This document shows, piece by piece, positions 1 to 7,398 of a stretch of DNA of 64,000 bases (position 1 is the first letter of the stretch; each line of letters starts with the position of its first letter). The position numbers were made by a program, and so were the translations under genes. Location of the stretch: assembly GCA_023399295.1 (NCBI GenBank), contig JAEWQF010000038.1, positions 29,011-93,010 on the forward strand, read 5' to 3'. The notes beneath the pieces are model-generated. The model did no database searches. It was given only the letters and a program-made list of their open reading frames with translations, and was not told where the DNA came from. The stretch comes from Bacteroidota bacterium (GTDB lineage Bacteria; Bacteroidota; Bacteroidia; Bacteroidales; Dysgonomonadaceae).

Positions 1-1039
1 CATCTTCGGTGGTGACAAAGTCACCGGTAACCACCCGGAAGGCTTTGTCGGTCACCTTCACCCAGGGGATCAGCTGTTCGTAGCGGATGCCGGCCAGATC
101 AGATCCTTTCCACACCTTGTCAAGCACCCTATAGGGTATGTTCTTGTCACCAGCCTGATACTCACTGAGCGACAAAGATGCATTCTTTTCAGGGAAGTAA
201 ACCGGTAACAGGTTCTTGGCCAGCACCGCTGTCATAGGCAGTCCACTGTAGGGGTTGTAAGTCTGTACCGCCACATATTCAATCTGCTTTCCCACTGCCA
301 GCAACATGTTCGACGGCAGGGTCCAGGGGGTAGTTGTCCAGGCCAGAAAGAAAGGATCCCCAAACTGCTGCCACTCCTCCAGCGGTTCCTTCACCAGAAA
401 CTGGGCCGTGCAGGTGGTATCCTTCACGTCACGATAGCAACCAGGCTGGTTCAATTCATGCGTACTCAGCCCGGTGCCAGCGGCGGGTGAATAGGGTTGG
501 ATGGTATAGCCCTTGTAGAGCAGCCCCTTGTTGTATAGTTCCTTGAGGAGGTGCCAGAGTGTCTCGATGTAACGGTTGTCGTAAGTGATATAGGGATCAC
601 TCATCTCCACCCAGTAACCCATCTTACGAGTCAATTCCTCCCATTCGCGGGTATACTTCATCACCTCGGTGCGGCAGGCGGCATTGTACTCCTCCACGGT
701 GATCTTTTTACCAATATCCTCCTTGGTGATGCCGAGTGATTTTTCCACTCCCAGCTCTACCGGTAACCCGTGGGTATCCCAACCCGCTTTCCGGTTTACC
801 AGAAATCCCTTCATGGTCTTGTAGCGACAGAATATATCCTTGATGGAACGGGCAATGACATGATGGATTCCCGGCATGCCGTTGGCCGATGGCGGGCCTT
901 CGTAAAAGACGAACTGTGGATGCCCCCTTCTGATTTCAAGACTTTGCCTGAAAACTTCTTTTTCATCCCACTCTTTCAATATTTCCTTGTTGATATCTGA
1001 AAGATTCAATTGATTGTATTCCGGAAACCTCTTATTCAT
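1..1039 (-). CDS. ileS: Isoleucine--tRNA ligase, N-terminal part (cut by window start)
   Basis: Charges tRNA-Ile with isoleucine in the cytoplasm and edits mischarged valine. The minus-strand frame is open from the ATG at 1039 to the window edge, giving about 346 residues. The class I HIGH-type signature appears as PPSANGMPGIHH at residues 49-60, followed by GWDTHGLPVE typical of IleRS, and by the start of the CP1 editing region with WTTTPWTLPSN. The KMSKS loop and anticodon-binding domain lie outside the window. The start is chosen because the protein begins MNKRFPEYN, as expected for the family. A TACCTTTG -7 element lies at 1075-1082 on the minus strand, about 35 nt upstream of the ATG; no clear -33 element was seen. 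Identity is secure; only the C-terminal two thirds is missing. Confidence 0.96.
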   Translation of the reverse strand, partial: MNKRFPEYNQLNLSDINKEILKEWDEKEVFRQSLEIRRGHPQFVFYEGPPSANGMPGIHHVIARSIKDIFCRYKTMKGFLVNRKAGWDTHGLPVELGVEKSLGITKEDIGKKITVEEYNAACRTEVMKYTREWEELTRKMGYWVEMSDPYITYDNRYIETLWHLLKELYNKGLLYKGYTIQPYSPAAGTGLSTHELNQPGCYRDVKDTTCTAQFLVKEPLEEWQQFGDPFFLAWTTTPWTLPSNMLLAVGKQIEYVAVQTYNPYSGLPMTAVLAKNLLPVYFPEKNASLSLSEYQAGDKNIPYRVLDKVWKGSDLAGIRYEQLIPWVKVTDKAFRVVTGDFVTTED

Positions 1040-1288
1040 TGTCAATGAATTTATACCATGCAAAAATTAAGTTGCAAAGGTAACAATAAATTGAGAAAGG
1101 TAGAAATTTGATGCCAGCCACATTTGCATATTATGCGTAATCGCTATACATTTGAGCGCTGATAGCGTCGAAGCCGGCTGCCTGTCAGACGGTTTTTCGG
1201 GATGTCGTGAAGATACAAACAGGAAATGAGGGATCTCTTCGCTTCCTGTCGAAATAGCAAACTTTCAGTTCAAACAATAGAGCGACAA

Positions 1289-2143
1289 ATGATGACAAAA
1301 CGTTTCGTATGGATCTGCCTAGCACTGCTCACAGTGACCGGCACACAAGCACAATCAGAAAAAACCGCCACCCTGAATGTGAGCAGCTTTAACCTTCGCA
1401 TGGACACCCCCAAGGATAGTGCCAATGCTTGGCCCGAGAGAAAGGAGATGGTGAAGCGCCTGATACGCTTCCACGAGCTGGATCTGATCGGCACGCAGGA
1501 AGGATTCAAACACCAGCTGGAGGGGATTCTGGAATTGGGAGACTATGCCTACGTGGGTGGCGGTCGCGATGACGGTAAGGATGCCGGTGAACACTCCGCG
1601 ATCATTTACCGAACCAGTCGTCTTGAGCTGCTCGACCACGGCGACTTCTGGTTCTCAGAGACACCCGATCTTCCCGGAAAGGGATGGGATGCCACTTGCT
1701 GCAACCGCATCTGTTCCTGGGCACAATTCAACGACAATCATACAGGGAAAACCTTCTTCATCTTCAACGTCCATTACGACCACCAGGGCAAAGAGGCACG
1801 CAGGAACTCCTCACTACTACTGAACGAGAAGGTGAAAGAAATTGCTGGCAACAACCCTGTTTTTGTGACCGGCGATTTCAATGCCACACCAGACTCGGAA
1901 CCGATCCAAATCATCCTTGAAGCCGGACAGCTACATGACTCATACAGCATCACACGAACGCCTCCCTATGGCACGGAGGGCACCTTCAATGCATTCAGGC
2001 TGGATGCTCCGATGAGAGATCGTATCGATTATATCTGGGTGAGTCCCGATATCACCGTGCACAAGTATGGGGTGCTGAATGAACAGCAATATGGACGGTT
2101 CCCTTCGGACCATTTCCCGGTGATGATTGAAGCAGAACTATAA
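1289..2143 (+). CDS. Secreted endonuclease/exonuclease/phosphatase (EEP) family protein
   Basis: An EEP-superfamily hydrolase of 284 residues, predicted to be exported. Residues 1-22 form a signal peptide (basic MMTKRF, hydrophobic core, cleavage near TQAQ). EEP motifs follow in order: SFNLRMDT near 33-40, GTQEGFKHQ near 68-76 (metal-binding Glu), NVHYDHQG, VTGDFNATPDSEP, and SDHFPV near the C-terminus (catalytic Asp-His pair). Family members cleave phosphodiester or phosphomonoester bonds in nucleic acids, sphingomyelin or inositol phosphates; the substrate here cannot be read from sequence. The frame is open upstream to an ATG at 1226, but that extension has no signal-like character, so the ATG at 1289 (or 1292) is preferred. 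It is a single gene, convergent with the aminotransferase. Confidence 0.85.
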   Translation: MMTKRFVWICLALLTVTGTQAQSEKTATLNVSSFNLRMDTPKDSANAWPERKEMVKRLIRFHELDLIGTQEGFKHQLEGILELGDYAYVGGGRDDGKDAGEHSAIIYRTSRLELLDHGDFWFSETPDLPGKGWDATCCNRICSWAQFNDNHTGKTFFIFNVHYDHQGKEARRNSSLLLNEKVKEIAGNNPVFVTGDFNATPDSEPIQIILEAGQLHDSYSITRTPPYGTEGTFNAFRLDAPMRDRIDYIWVSPDITVHKYGVLNEQQYGRFPSDHFPVMIEAEL

Positions 2144-2158
2144 CGAACAGGAGAGTCA

Positions 2159-2200
2159 AAAAAAATGAATGCCCGGATCACAGTGTGACCCGGGCATCTC
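2159..2200 (-). terminator. Bidirectional hairpin between convergent genes
   Basis: The arms 2169-2182 and 2184-2197 (ATGCCCGG... / ...CCGGGCAT) form a stem with one internal mismatch. On the minus strand the stem is followed by a T-tract (plus-strand A-run 2159-2165), as expected for termination of the aminotransferase transcript. The plus-strand side (CTCTTT) is weaker. Confidence 0.7.
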
Positions 2201-2216
2201 TTTGTCATATCACCTT

Positions 2217-3416
2217 TCAGGATAACTTTGCCAGCGCCTCTTTGATACGGGCAATAGCTTTTTCGATATTCTCATCGGAGGTGGCATAGGAGAGACGGAT
2301 ACAACCCGGTGCACCAAATGCATCACCACCCACACAAGCCACATGCCCCTCTTCCAGGAGGTACATCGCCAGGTCGGTAGCTGTCGCTATCTTACGGCCA
2401 TTCACTGACATCCCCAGGTAACTGCTGCACTCCGGGAAGATGTAGAAAGCACCCATCGGGTTGTTCACCTGCAGACCCGGTATCTCGTTCAGCAGTGAGA
2501 CAATCAGGTTTCTTCTTCTTTCAAAAGCAGCGCGCATCTCTGCCACACAAGACTGATCACCGTTGTAGGCTGCCACCGACGCTTTTTGCGAGATGGAGGA
2601 AGGCCCGGAGGTATACTGTCCCTGCAACATGCTACAGGCAGACGCGATCCATTGCGGTGCTGCGATCCAACCGATGCGCCAGCCGGTCATGGCGTACCCT
2701 TTCGAGACCCCGTTCACCACAACCACACGATCACGGATGGCATCGAATTGTGCAATAGACTGGTGTTGACCGATGTAATTGATGTGCTCATAAATCTCAT
2801 CGGAAATCACAACCACATTGGGGTATTTCTCAAGGACAGCGGCCAACGCCTTTAACTCCTCCTGTGTATAGACACTCCCGGTGGGATTGGAGGGAGAGCA
2901 GAGTATCAACGCTTTGGTCCTGGGTGTTATCGCCTCTTCCAGCTGCTGTGGAGTAATCTTAAAATCATGGGCAATGCCAGCATAGACATAGACAGGTGTT
3001 CCTTCTGCCAGCTTCACCATCTCCGGATAACTGACCCAGTAGGGTGCAGGAATCACCACCTCATCTCCTTTGTCCACGATGGCGAGTATCACGTTGCAAA
3101 GCGACTGCTTGGCACCACCGGAGACCACGATCTGTGCAGGAGTATAGGTGAGCCTGTTTTCCCTCTCCAGCTTGGCAGTGATCGCCTGTTTGAGGTCAGG
3201 GAAGCCGGCTACCGGCGAGTAAAATGAAAAATTATCATCGATCGCGTTCTTGGCTGCCTGTTTAATATGTTCAGGTGTGGTGAAATCAGGTTCTCCCACA
3301 CTCATGTTAATCACATCAATTCCCTGAGCCTTGAGCTCATTGCTCTTCTGTGCCATCGCAAAGGTTTCAGAGGGCGACAAGGCAGCCAATCGGGCAGAAA
3401 GTACATCCATATTCAA
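2217..3416 (-). CDS. Pyridoxal-phosphate aminotransferase class I (aspartate aminotransferase type)
   Basis: A cytosolic fold-type I PLP enzyme of 399 residues, most like bacterial class Ib aspartate aminotransferases, which exchange the amino group between aspartate and 2-oxoglutarate. The PLP lysine is K239 in NGVSKGYAMTGWRIGW. SPSNPTG (174-180) and SDEIYE (205-210) carry the cofactor-binding Asn, Asp and Tyr. GAFYIFP and RLSYATS near the C-terminus include the substrate carboxylate-binding Arg region. Length is normal for the family. It starts at ATG 3416, with a second ATG two codons in. A TATCTTTG -7 element lies at 3441-3448 on the minus strand. Aromatic or kynurenine specificity cannot be excluded, so no gene symbol is given. 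Confidence 0.88.
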   Translation of the reverse strand: MNMDVLSARLAALSPSETFAMAQKSNELKAQGIDVINMSVGEPDFTTPEHIKQAAKNAIDDNFSFYSPVAGFPDLKQAITAKLERENRLTYTPAQIVVSGGAKQSLCNVILAIVDKGDEVVIPAPYWVSYPEMVKLAEGTPVYVYAGIAHDFKITPQQLEEAITPRTKALILCSPSNPTGSVYTQEELKALAAVLEKYPNVVVISDEIYEHINYIGQHQSIAQFDAIRDRVVVVNGVSKGYAMTGWRIGWIAAPQWIASACSMLQGQYTSGPSSISQKASVAAYNGDQSCVAEMRAAFERRRNLIVSLLNEIPGLQVNNPMGAFYIFPECSSYLGMSVNGRKIATATDLAMYLLEEGHVACVGGDAFGAPGCIRLSYATSDENIEKAIARIKEALAKLS

Positions 3417-3514
3417 TTATTCTTTTGTTAGGTAATTGCGCAAAGATAGATAAAAATCACATCATACCGATCTTTTTACTGAATAATGGGTATAATTATC
3501 GGTATTCTTCTTTC

Positions 3515-3546
3515 AAAAACAATAAAGCCGCCTAGATAGGCAGCTT
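3515..3546 (-). terminator. Rho-independent terminator of the orphan 77-aa unit
   Basis: Read on the minus strand, AGCTGCCTA pairs with TAGGCGGCT (plus 3526-3534 / 3537-3545; one G-U pair) and is followed by TTTATTGTTTTT. It closes a minus-strand transcript that starts near 3963 and separates it from the aminotransferase gene downstream. Confidence 0.6.
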
Positions 3547-3704
3547 CTGGTATGGGGGATGATAAAATTGAGTCGATTGGAAAAGCTTTCACAACCCCTC
3601 AGAGGGTCACTCAGCTTCAGAAATGATCCTGATAAAACGCGCCAGGCATCAGCATACTCGCAGGCATGTCCTGCTTTCTGCTTCAATGTAATTGTAGCGA
3701 TTCA

Positions 3705-3938
3705 TCAGCTTGCACTACGCAAACTTGCTCTCAAGATACGAAGTCTGTTCATTCTGTTTACACGGTAGGTGACAGACCCCCTTGAAATGTTTTGTTCCAG
3801 ATACCTGATCTGGCCCAAAATCTCATTTTTTGTAAGGTTTTTGATTGTCATAATTTTCAACTTATGTTGTGATGATTCATCTGTAACCGTATCATATAAG
3901 AAGCCATTCATGATGTATGTGATAACCTGAATATGCAT
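3705..3938 (-). CDS. Small hypothetical protein (77 aa)
   Basis: Not recognised. The frame encodes 77 residues, rich in Arg, Ile and Leu in the second half (MTIKNLTKNEILGQIRYLEQ near residues 30-49), which could form one or two basic helices. The reading is supported by context rather than homology: a near-consensus promoter on the same strand (3970-4000) puts the transcript start about 25 nt before the ATG, and a terminator hairpin ends the unit at 3515-3546. About 160 nt of the transcript after the stop codon is non-coding. It could be a remnant of a larger gene, or the RNA itself could be the product. There is no signal peptide or membrane segment. Confidence 0.4.
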   Translation of the reverse strand: MHIQVITYIMNGFLYDTVTDESSQHKLKIMTIKNLTKNEILGQIRYLEQNISRGSVTYRVNRMNRLRILRASLRSAS

Positions 3939-3969
3939 TCAAATAACACGCTTGCCATTCGAATCAGTG

Positions 3970-4000
3970 CAAAGATACAACAATAAAACATGTTATACAA
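3970..4000 (-). promoter_or_regulatory. Promoter of the orphan 77-aa unit
   Basis: On the minus strand TTG (plus 3998-4000), a 20-nt spacer, then TATCTTTG (plus 3970-3977). This matches the Bacteroidota form TTTG-N19-21-TAnnTTTG except for the first -33 base. Confidence 0.65.
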
Positions 4001-4094
4001 CATATTTTTGATTGATATTTTAGAAGGATCATCGACGCTGTTTATGGCATCTCTGGGCAGGAAGAACAACCGGTTGCAATTGGGATTCGTTCAG

Positions 4095-4138
4095 AAAAAA
4101 AATGGGACACTGGTGCCATTGCAACCAATATCCCATTT
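4095..4138 (-). terminator. Terminator of tRNA-Ser
   Basis: A 15-bp stem with two mismatches (AAATGGGA... / ...TCCCATTT; plus 4101-4115 / 4125-4139) runs into eight T residues on the minus strand (plus 4095-4102), immediately 3' of the tRNA. Confidence 0.8.
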
Positions 4139-4141
4139 CAG

Positions 4142-4228
4142 CGGAAGCGACGAGATTCGAACTCGTGGTACAGTTACCCGTACGGCAGTTTAGCAAACTG
4201 CTGGTTTCAGCCACTCACCCACACTTCC
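4142..4228 (-). tRNA. tRNA-Ser(GCU)
   Basis: The 87-nt type II tRNA has acceptor arms GGAAGTG and CGCTTCC that pair, with one G-U pair. The anticodon loop in CAGTTTGCTAAACTG gives anticodon GCT (reads AGC/AGU serine codons). A long variable arm and the T-loop GTTCGAATC are present. The discriminator is G and the CCA end is not encoded. It is flanked by its own promoter and terminator, so it is a single-gene unit. Confidence 0.95.
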
Positions 4229-4253
4229 CTGTTTGTTCACTTGAAATCGGGTG

Positions 4254-4285
4254 CAAATATACATGATTGTTTTTAACTTGTCAAA
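4254..4285 (-). promoter_or_regulatory. Promoter of tRNA-Ser
   Basis: On the minus strand TTTG (plus 4282-4285), a 20-nt spacer, TATATTTG (plus 4254-4261), placing the transcript start about 20 nt before the mature tRNA. Confidence 0.8.
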
Positions 4286-4356
4286 GAAAATGCGATAATT
4301 TCAATTGAATCTTCCTACTTTTGTGCCCAGTTATCCCTCCTTTATGTTGCAATGAA

Positions 4357-5400
4357 ATGGAACAAACCCACAAACGAAAAAAACAAAAAACAATCCTCTG
4401 GACTGTGGCCCTCATGCTGCTGCTTCTGGTATCCGCATCGTTCTATCTATACCGGCTAGTCTTTGCACCATTCACACCTGCCGAAACGGTTTACATCTAC
4501 GTCGACGAGGAACGGAATTACGAGGAGGTGATCAGGCAACTCAAGGAACAGGCAGCCCTGCCCTCCGAAAAGATCTTCCGCTTTCTGGCCGGAAAAATGA
4601 ATTACCCGGAGCGGGTGAGAAGTGGCCGGTATGCGATCAGCGGGGGTATGACAATGCCCGATGTAATCCGTCTGCTGCGTTCGGGAAACCAGACGCCTGT
4701 CAACATCACCTTCAACAACATACGGACAAAAGAGGATCTCGCCGGACGACTCGCCAGTCAGCTGATGACCGACAGCCTGACACTCCTTGTGGCGCTGCGT
4801 GACCCTCAGGTGGCAGAGAAGATGGGTTTCACCCTTGAAACAATGGTGACAATGTTTATTCCAAACACGTACGAAGTATACTGGAACACAGATGTGGAGG
4901 CACTGATGCAACGGATGAAGAGAGAACACCACCGATTTTGGAACGATACCCGCATCAAAAAGGCAAAAGAGAGGGGACTCACGCCGGTGGAAGTATCCAT
5001 CCTGGCATCCATCGTGGAGGAGGAGGCAACCTATCTGGATGAATATCCCATTGTGGCGGGACTCTACCTGAACCGTCTCAAAAGAGGCATGAGACTGGAA
5101 GCAGATCCCACAGTGAAGTTTGCCGTAGGTGACTTTACGTTGCGGCGCATCCTCTACAGACACCTGGAGGTGGAGTCACCCTATAACACATACAAGCGGG
5201 AGGGATTGCCTCCGGGACCCATCAGGATCCCTTCCATCGCAGCCATCGATGCCACCCTGTCACCACAAGACCACCAATACCTCTTCATGTGTGCGAAGGA
5301 TGACCTCTCCGGACGTCACAACTTTGCAGCCACACATGCCGAGCATGCACGCAATGCGGCCCGCTACCAGCGTGCGCTCAATCAGCGGGGTATCTTCTAA
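4357..5400 (+). CDS. mltG: Endolytic murein transglycosylase MltG (YceG family)
   Basis: A membrane-anchored lytic transglycosylase that cleaves nascent peptidoglycan glycan strands at the outer face of the inner membrane. The 347 residues hold a cytoplasmic basic tail (1-12), one transmembrane helix (about 13-35), a LysM-like region (about 45-110), then the YceG catalytic domain with ASIVEEEATYLDEYPIVAGL near 217-236 (the family's catalytic Glu is among E221-E223), LEADPTVKFA and YNTYKREGLPPGPI. The ATG at 4357 is preferred over an in-frame TTG at 4321, which overlaps the promoter -7 element TACTTTTG (4316-4323). It is convergent with, and overlaps by 4 nt, the aldo/keto reductase gene. Confidence 0.93.
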   Translation: MEQTHKRKKQKTILWTVALMLLLLVSASFYLYRLVFAPFTPAETVYIYVDEERNYEEVIRQLKEQAALPSEKIFRFLAGKMNYPERVRSGRYAISGGMTMPDVIRLLRSGNQTPVNITFNNIRTKEDLAGRLASQLMTDSLTLLVALRDPQVAEKMGFTLETMVTMFIPNTYEVYWNTDVEALMQRMKREHHRFWNDTRIKKAKERGLTPVEVSILASIVEEEATYLDEYPIVAGLYLNRLKRGMRLEADPTVKFAVGDFTLRRILYRHLEVESPYNTYKREGLPPGPIRIPSIAAIDATLSPQDHQYLFMCAKDDLSGRHNFAATHAEHARNAARYQRALNQRGIF

Positions 5401-6221
5401 AATCCGATCTCGTCGGGATGAATCCCTGTTCGTTGTGCTTTGTCGAGGCGATCAATCATAGAAATCTCCTGTGCAGAAAGCGAGAAATCGAACAAGGCAA
5501 TATTCTCACGCTGCCGCGTGGCATCGGATGACTTGGGTAGGGGTAGCAATCCTTTCTGCAGGTTCCACCGCAGGATAACCTGGGCTGTGCTCCTGCCTTT
5601 CTTTTCGGCAATCTCCAACAACAGCGGATCACTAAACAGTGGGATCTTGCTACTGCCCAACGGGCTCCACGACTCCACAACAATCCCTTTCTCCCTGCAG
5701 TAATCCTGTAGTGGCTGCATCACCAGATAGGGATGCAGTTCCACCTGATTGATGGCTGGCACCACAGTGGCCACCGTGAGCAACTCCTCCAAATGGTGAA
5801 TCAGGTGGTTGCTCACACCTATCGCTCTCACCCTGCCACTTTCATAGATTCGTTCCATCTCTTTCCAGGTTGACGCCACCGCACCTGTCACCGGCCAGTG
5901 CACAAGATAAAGGTCAATATAAGCGATATCCAATTGTCGCATGCTCTCCTCAAAAGCCCGCTCAATGCCATTTTTCAAAATATCGGTACCCCATAGCTTG
6001 GTAGTCACGAAAAGTTCTTCCCGTGGGAGTCCGCTTTCAGCTATTGCCTTGCCTATGGCGTGCTCATTGGCATAGAAGGAGGCAGTGTCGATGTGCCGAT
6101 ATCCGGCATCGAACGCGCTGCGCACGGCATGGATCACCGCCCTCTCATTTTTCCCAAGACGATAGGTGCCCAGTCCTGGTGCAGGAATCATGACCCCGTT
6201 ATTCAGTTGTATGGTTTTCAT
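5397..6221 (-). CDS. Aldo/keto reductase
   Basis: An NADPH-dependent oxidoreductase of the aldo-keto reductase superfamily, 274 residues, cytosolic. The catalytic tetrad is complete: D45 (YRHIDTASFY), Y50, K75 (VTTKLWG) and H108 (LVHWP). The cofactor-binding C-terminal segment PLPKSSDATRQRENI is typical of the 2,5-diketo-D-gluconate reductase/YvgN-like bacterial group, whose usual substrates are aldehydes such as methylglyoxal. The specific substrate is not readable. Its ATG overlaps the ribF stop by 4 nt, so it is co-transcribed with and probably translationally coupled to ribF. Confidence 0.9.
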   Translation of the reverse strand: MKTIQLNNGVMIPAPGLGTYRLGKNERAVIHAVRSAFDAGYRHIDTASFYANEHAIGKAIAESGLPREELFVTTKLWGTDILKNGIERAFEESMRQLDIAYIDLYLVHWPVTGAVASTWKEMERIYESGRVRAIGVSNHLIHHLEELLTVATVVPAINQVELHPYLVMQPLQDYCREKGIVVESWSPLGSSKIPLFSDPLLLEIAEKKGRSTAQVILRWNLQKGLLPLPKSSDATRQRENIALFDFSLSAQEISMIDRLDKAQRTGIHPDEIGF

Positions 6222-7159
6222 ATGCGTTCTTGTCGCAGTCGCTGTTGCACGTTTTTCTTGTCGCAGTGAATCTGTTCCACCAGCTGCTCCATTGTCTCAA
6301 ACTTCTTATCAGGACGGATAAAATCGATAAACTCCACGGTCAGTGACTGATTGTAGAGATCCCCATTAAAATTGAAGACATTGACCTCCACACTGATCTC
6401 CGGATCGGCATGCAGCGTGGGACGTGTCCCAATGTAGAGCATTCCTTCATATTTTTCGTTTCGCAGATGCACCAGCACGGCGTATACACCCAGAGCCGGC
6501 ACCACTTTGTATCGTTCCCATGAGCGGATGTTCGCTGTGGGAAAACCAATGGTGCGTCCCACACGATACCCCTCCACAATCTTGCCTGACAAGGTGTAAT
6601 TGTATGACAACAGCTGGCTTGCCCCTACTACATCCCCCTCTTGCAACAGCCTGCGGATGCGGGTTGAGCTCACATTCCCTCCATCGGTCTGCCATTCGGC
6701 AGCGTTCACTACCCGCAAACCGATCTCTTTTCCGTAGCGGAGATAATCAGCATGTCCCTCCTCGCGTTGATGACCAAATCGGTGGTCATAGCCTATCAGG
6801 AGTGTCGAGACATGCAACTGTCGCTGCAATACATCCTGCATGAATGCGCGGGCGGTGAGGTTCGAGAGAGCCGCAGAAAAGGGCATTGTGATACAGTATT
6901 CCACCCCTGTGGATGCCAACAGCTCCAACTTCTCCTCGTATCCACACAGGAGGGCCGGCTGATAATCAGCTTGTAACACCTTGCGCGGGTGCACCGGAAA
7001 AGTGATGACTGCCGAGGGCAACGACAGCAATGCAGCCTCCTTCCTAAGCTGACTGATCAGATAGCGGTGACCGGTGTGTACACCATCAAAAAAACCGACA
7101 GTAGCCACAAAGTTCCTGTTGGTCACCTTGTGATTTTTCGTAAGATCAATATGTTCCAA
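6218..7159 (-). CDS. ribF: Bifunctional riboflavin kinase / FAD synthetase
   Basis: Converts riboflavin to FMN and then FAD in the cytoplasm. The N-terminal nucleotidyltransferase domain shows GFFDGVHTGH (22-31), YDHRFGH (124-130) and SSTRIRRLL (164-172). The C-terminal flavokinase domain shows GRTIGFPTANI (201-211), followed by GVYAV and the YIGTRPT motif. The length of 313 residues is normal. It is the first gene of a two-gene unit with the aldo/keto reductase. No FMN-riboswitch-like structure was seen upstream. Confidence 0.96.
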   Translation of the reverse strand: MEHIDLTKNHKVTNRNFVATVGFFDGVHTGHRYLISQLRKEAALLSLPSAVITFPVHPRKVLQADYQPALLCGYEEKLELLASTGVEYCITMPFSAALSNLTARAFMQDVLQRQLHVSTLLIGYDHRFGHQREEGHADYLRYGKEIGLRVVNAAEWQTDGGNVSSTRIRRLLQEGDVVGASQLLSYNYTLSGKIVEGYRVGRTIGFPTANIRSWERYKVVPALGVYAVLVHLRNEKYEGMLYIGTRPTLHADPEISVEVNVFNFNGDLYNQSLTVEFIDFIRPDKKFETMEQLVEQIHCDKKNVQQRLRQERI

Positions 7160-7169
7160 AATAACCCGA

Positions 7170-7199
7170 TTGTTTTCAGGAGTTGTTTCACTACCTTTG
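7170..7199 (+). promoter_or_regulatory. Plus-strand promoter in the ribF/DUF1080 intergenic region
   Basis: TTG (7170-7172), a 19-nt spacer, TACCTTTG (7192-7199). It would start transcription about 190 nt before the DUF1080 gene. A second -7 element, TATCTTTG, lies closer at 7332-7339. So the gene may have two promoters, or the upstream one may make a separate short RNA; no terminator was seen between them. Confidence 0.5.
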
Positions 7200-7398
7200 T
7201 GAAAGATAATAACGCCTGATTTGATTGTTTGGTTTGCAACACGCCATTAAAAATTGAAGAAGGCTTGTGGGACTCCCCCATCTGTTTAGAAAAAAACAGC
7301 AGCTTGGACCGGTGAAGATACGAATATTCGGTATCTTTGCAAAAGAATGAACCTGCAACCACGCAAATTAATTGTCCATATAAACTGATAATAAAAAA

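Noticed and set aside
3417..4141. Mobile-element remnant in the gap before tRNA-Ser
   Set aside because: The gap is next to a tRNA, a common integration site, but no integrase, transposase fragment, terminal inverted repeats or duplicated tRNA end was seen.
4456..5163. 235-aa minus-strand ORF
   Set aside because: Antisense to mltG; composition and lack of motifs mark it as a shadow.
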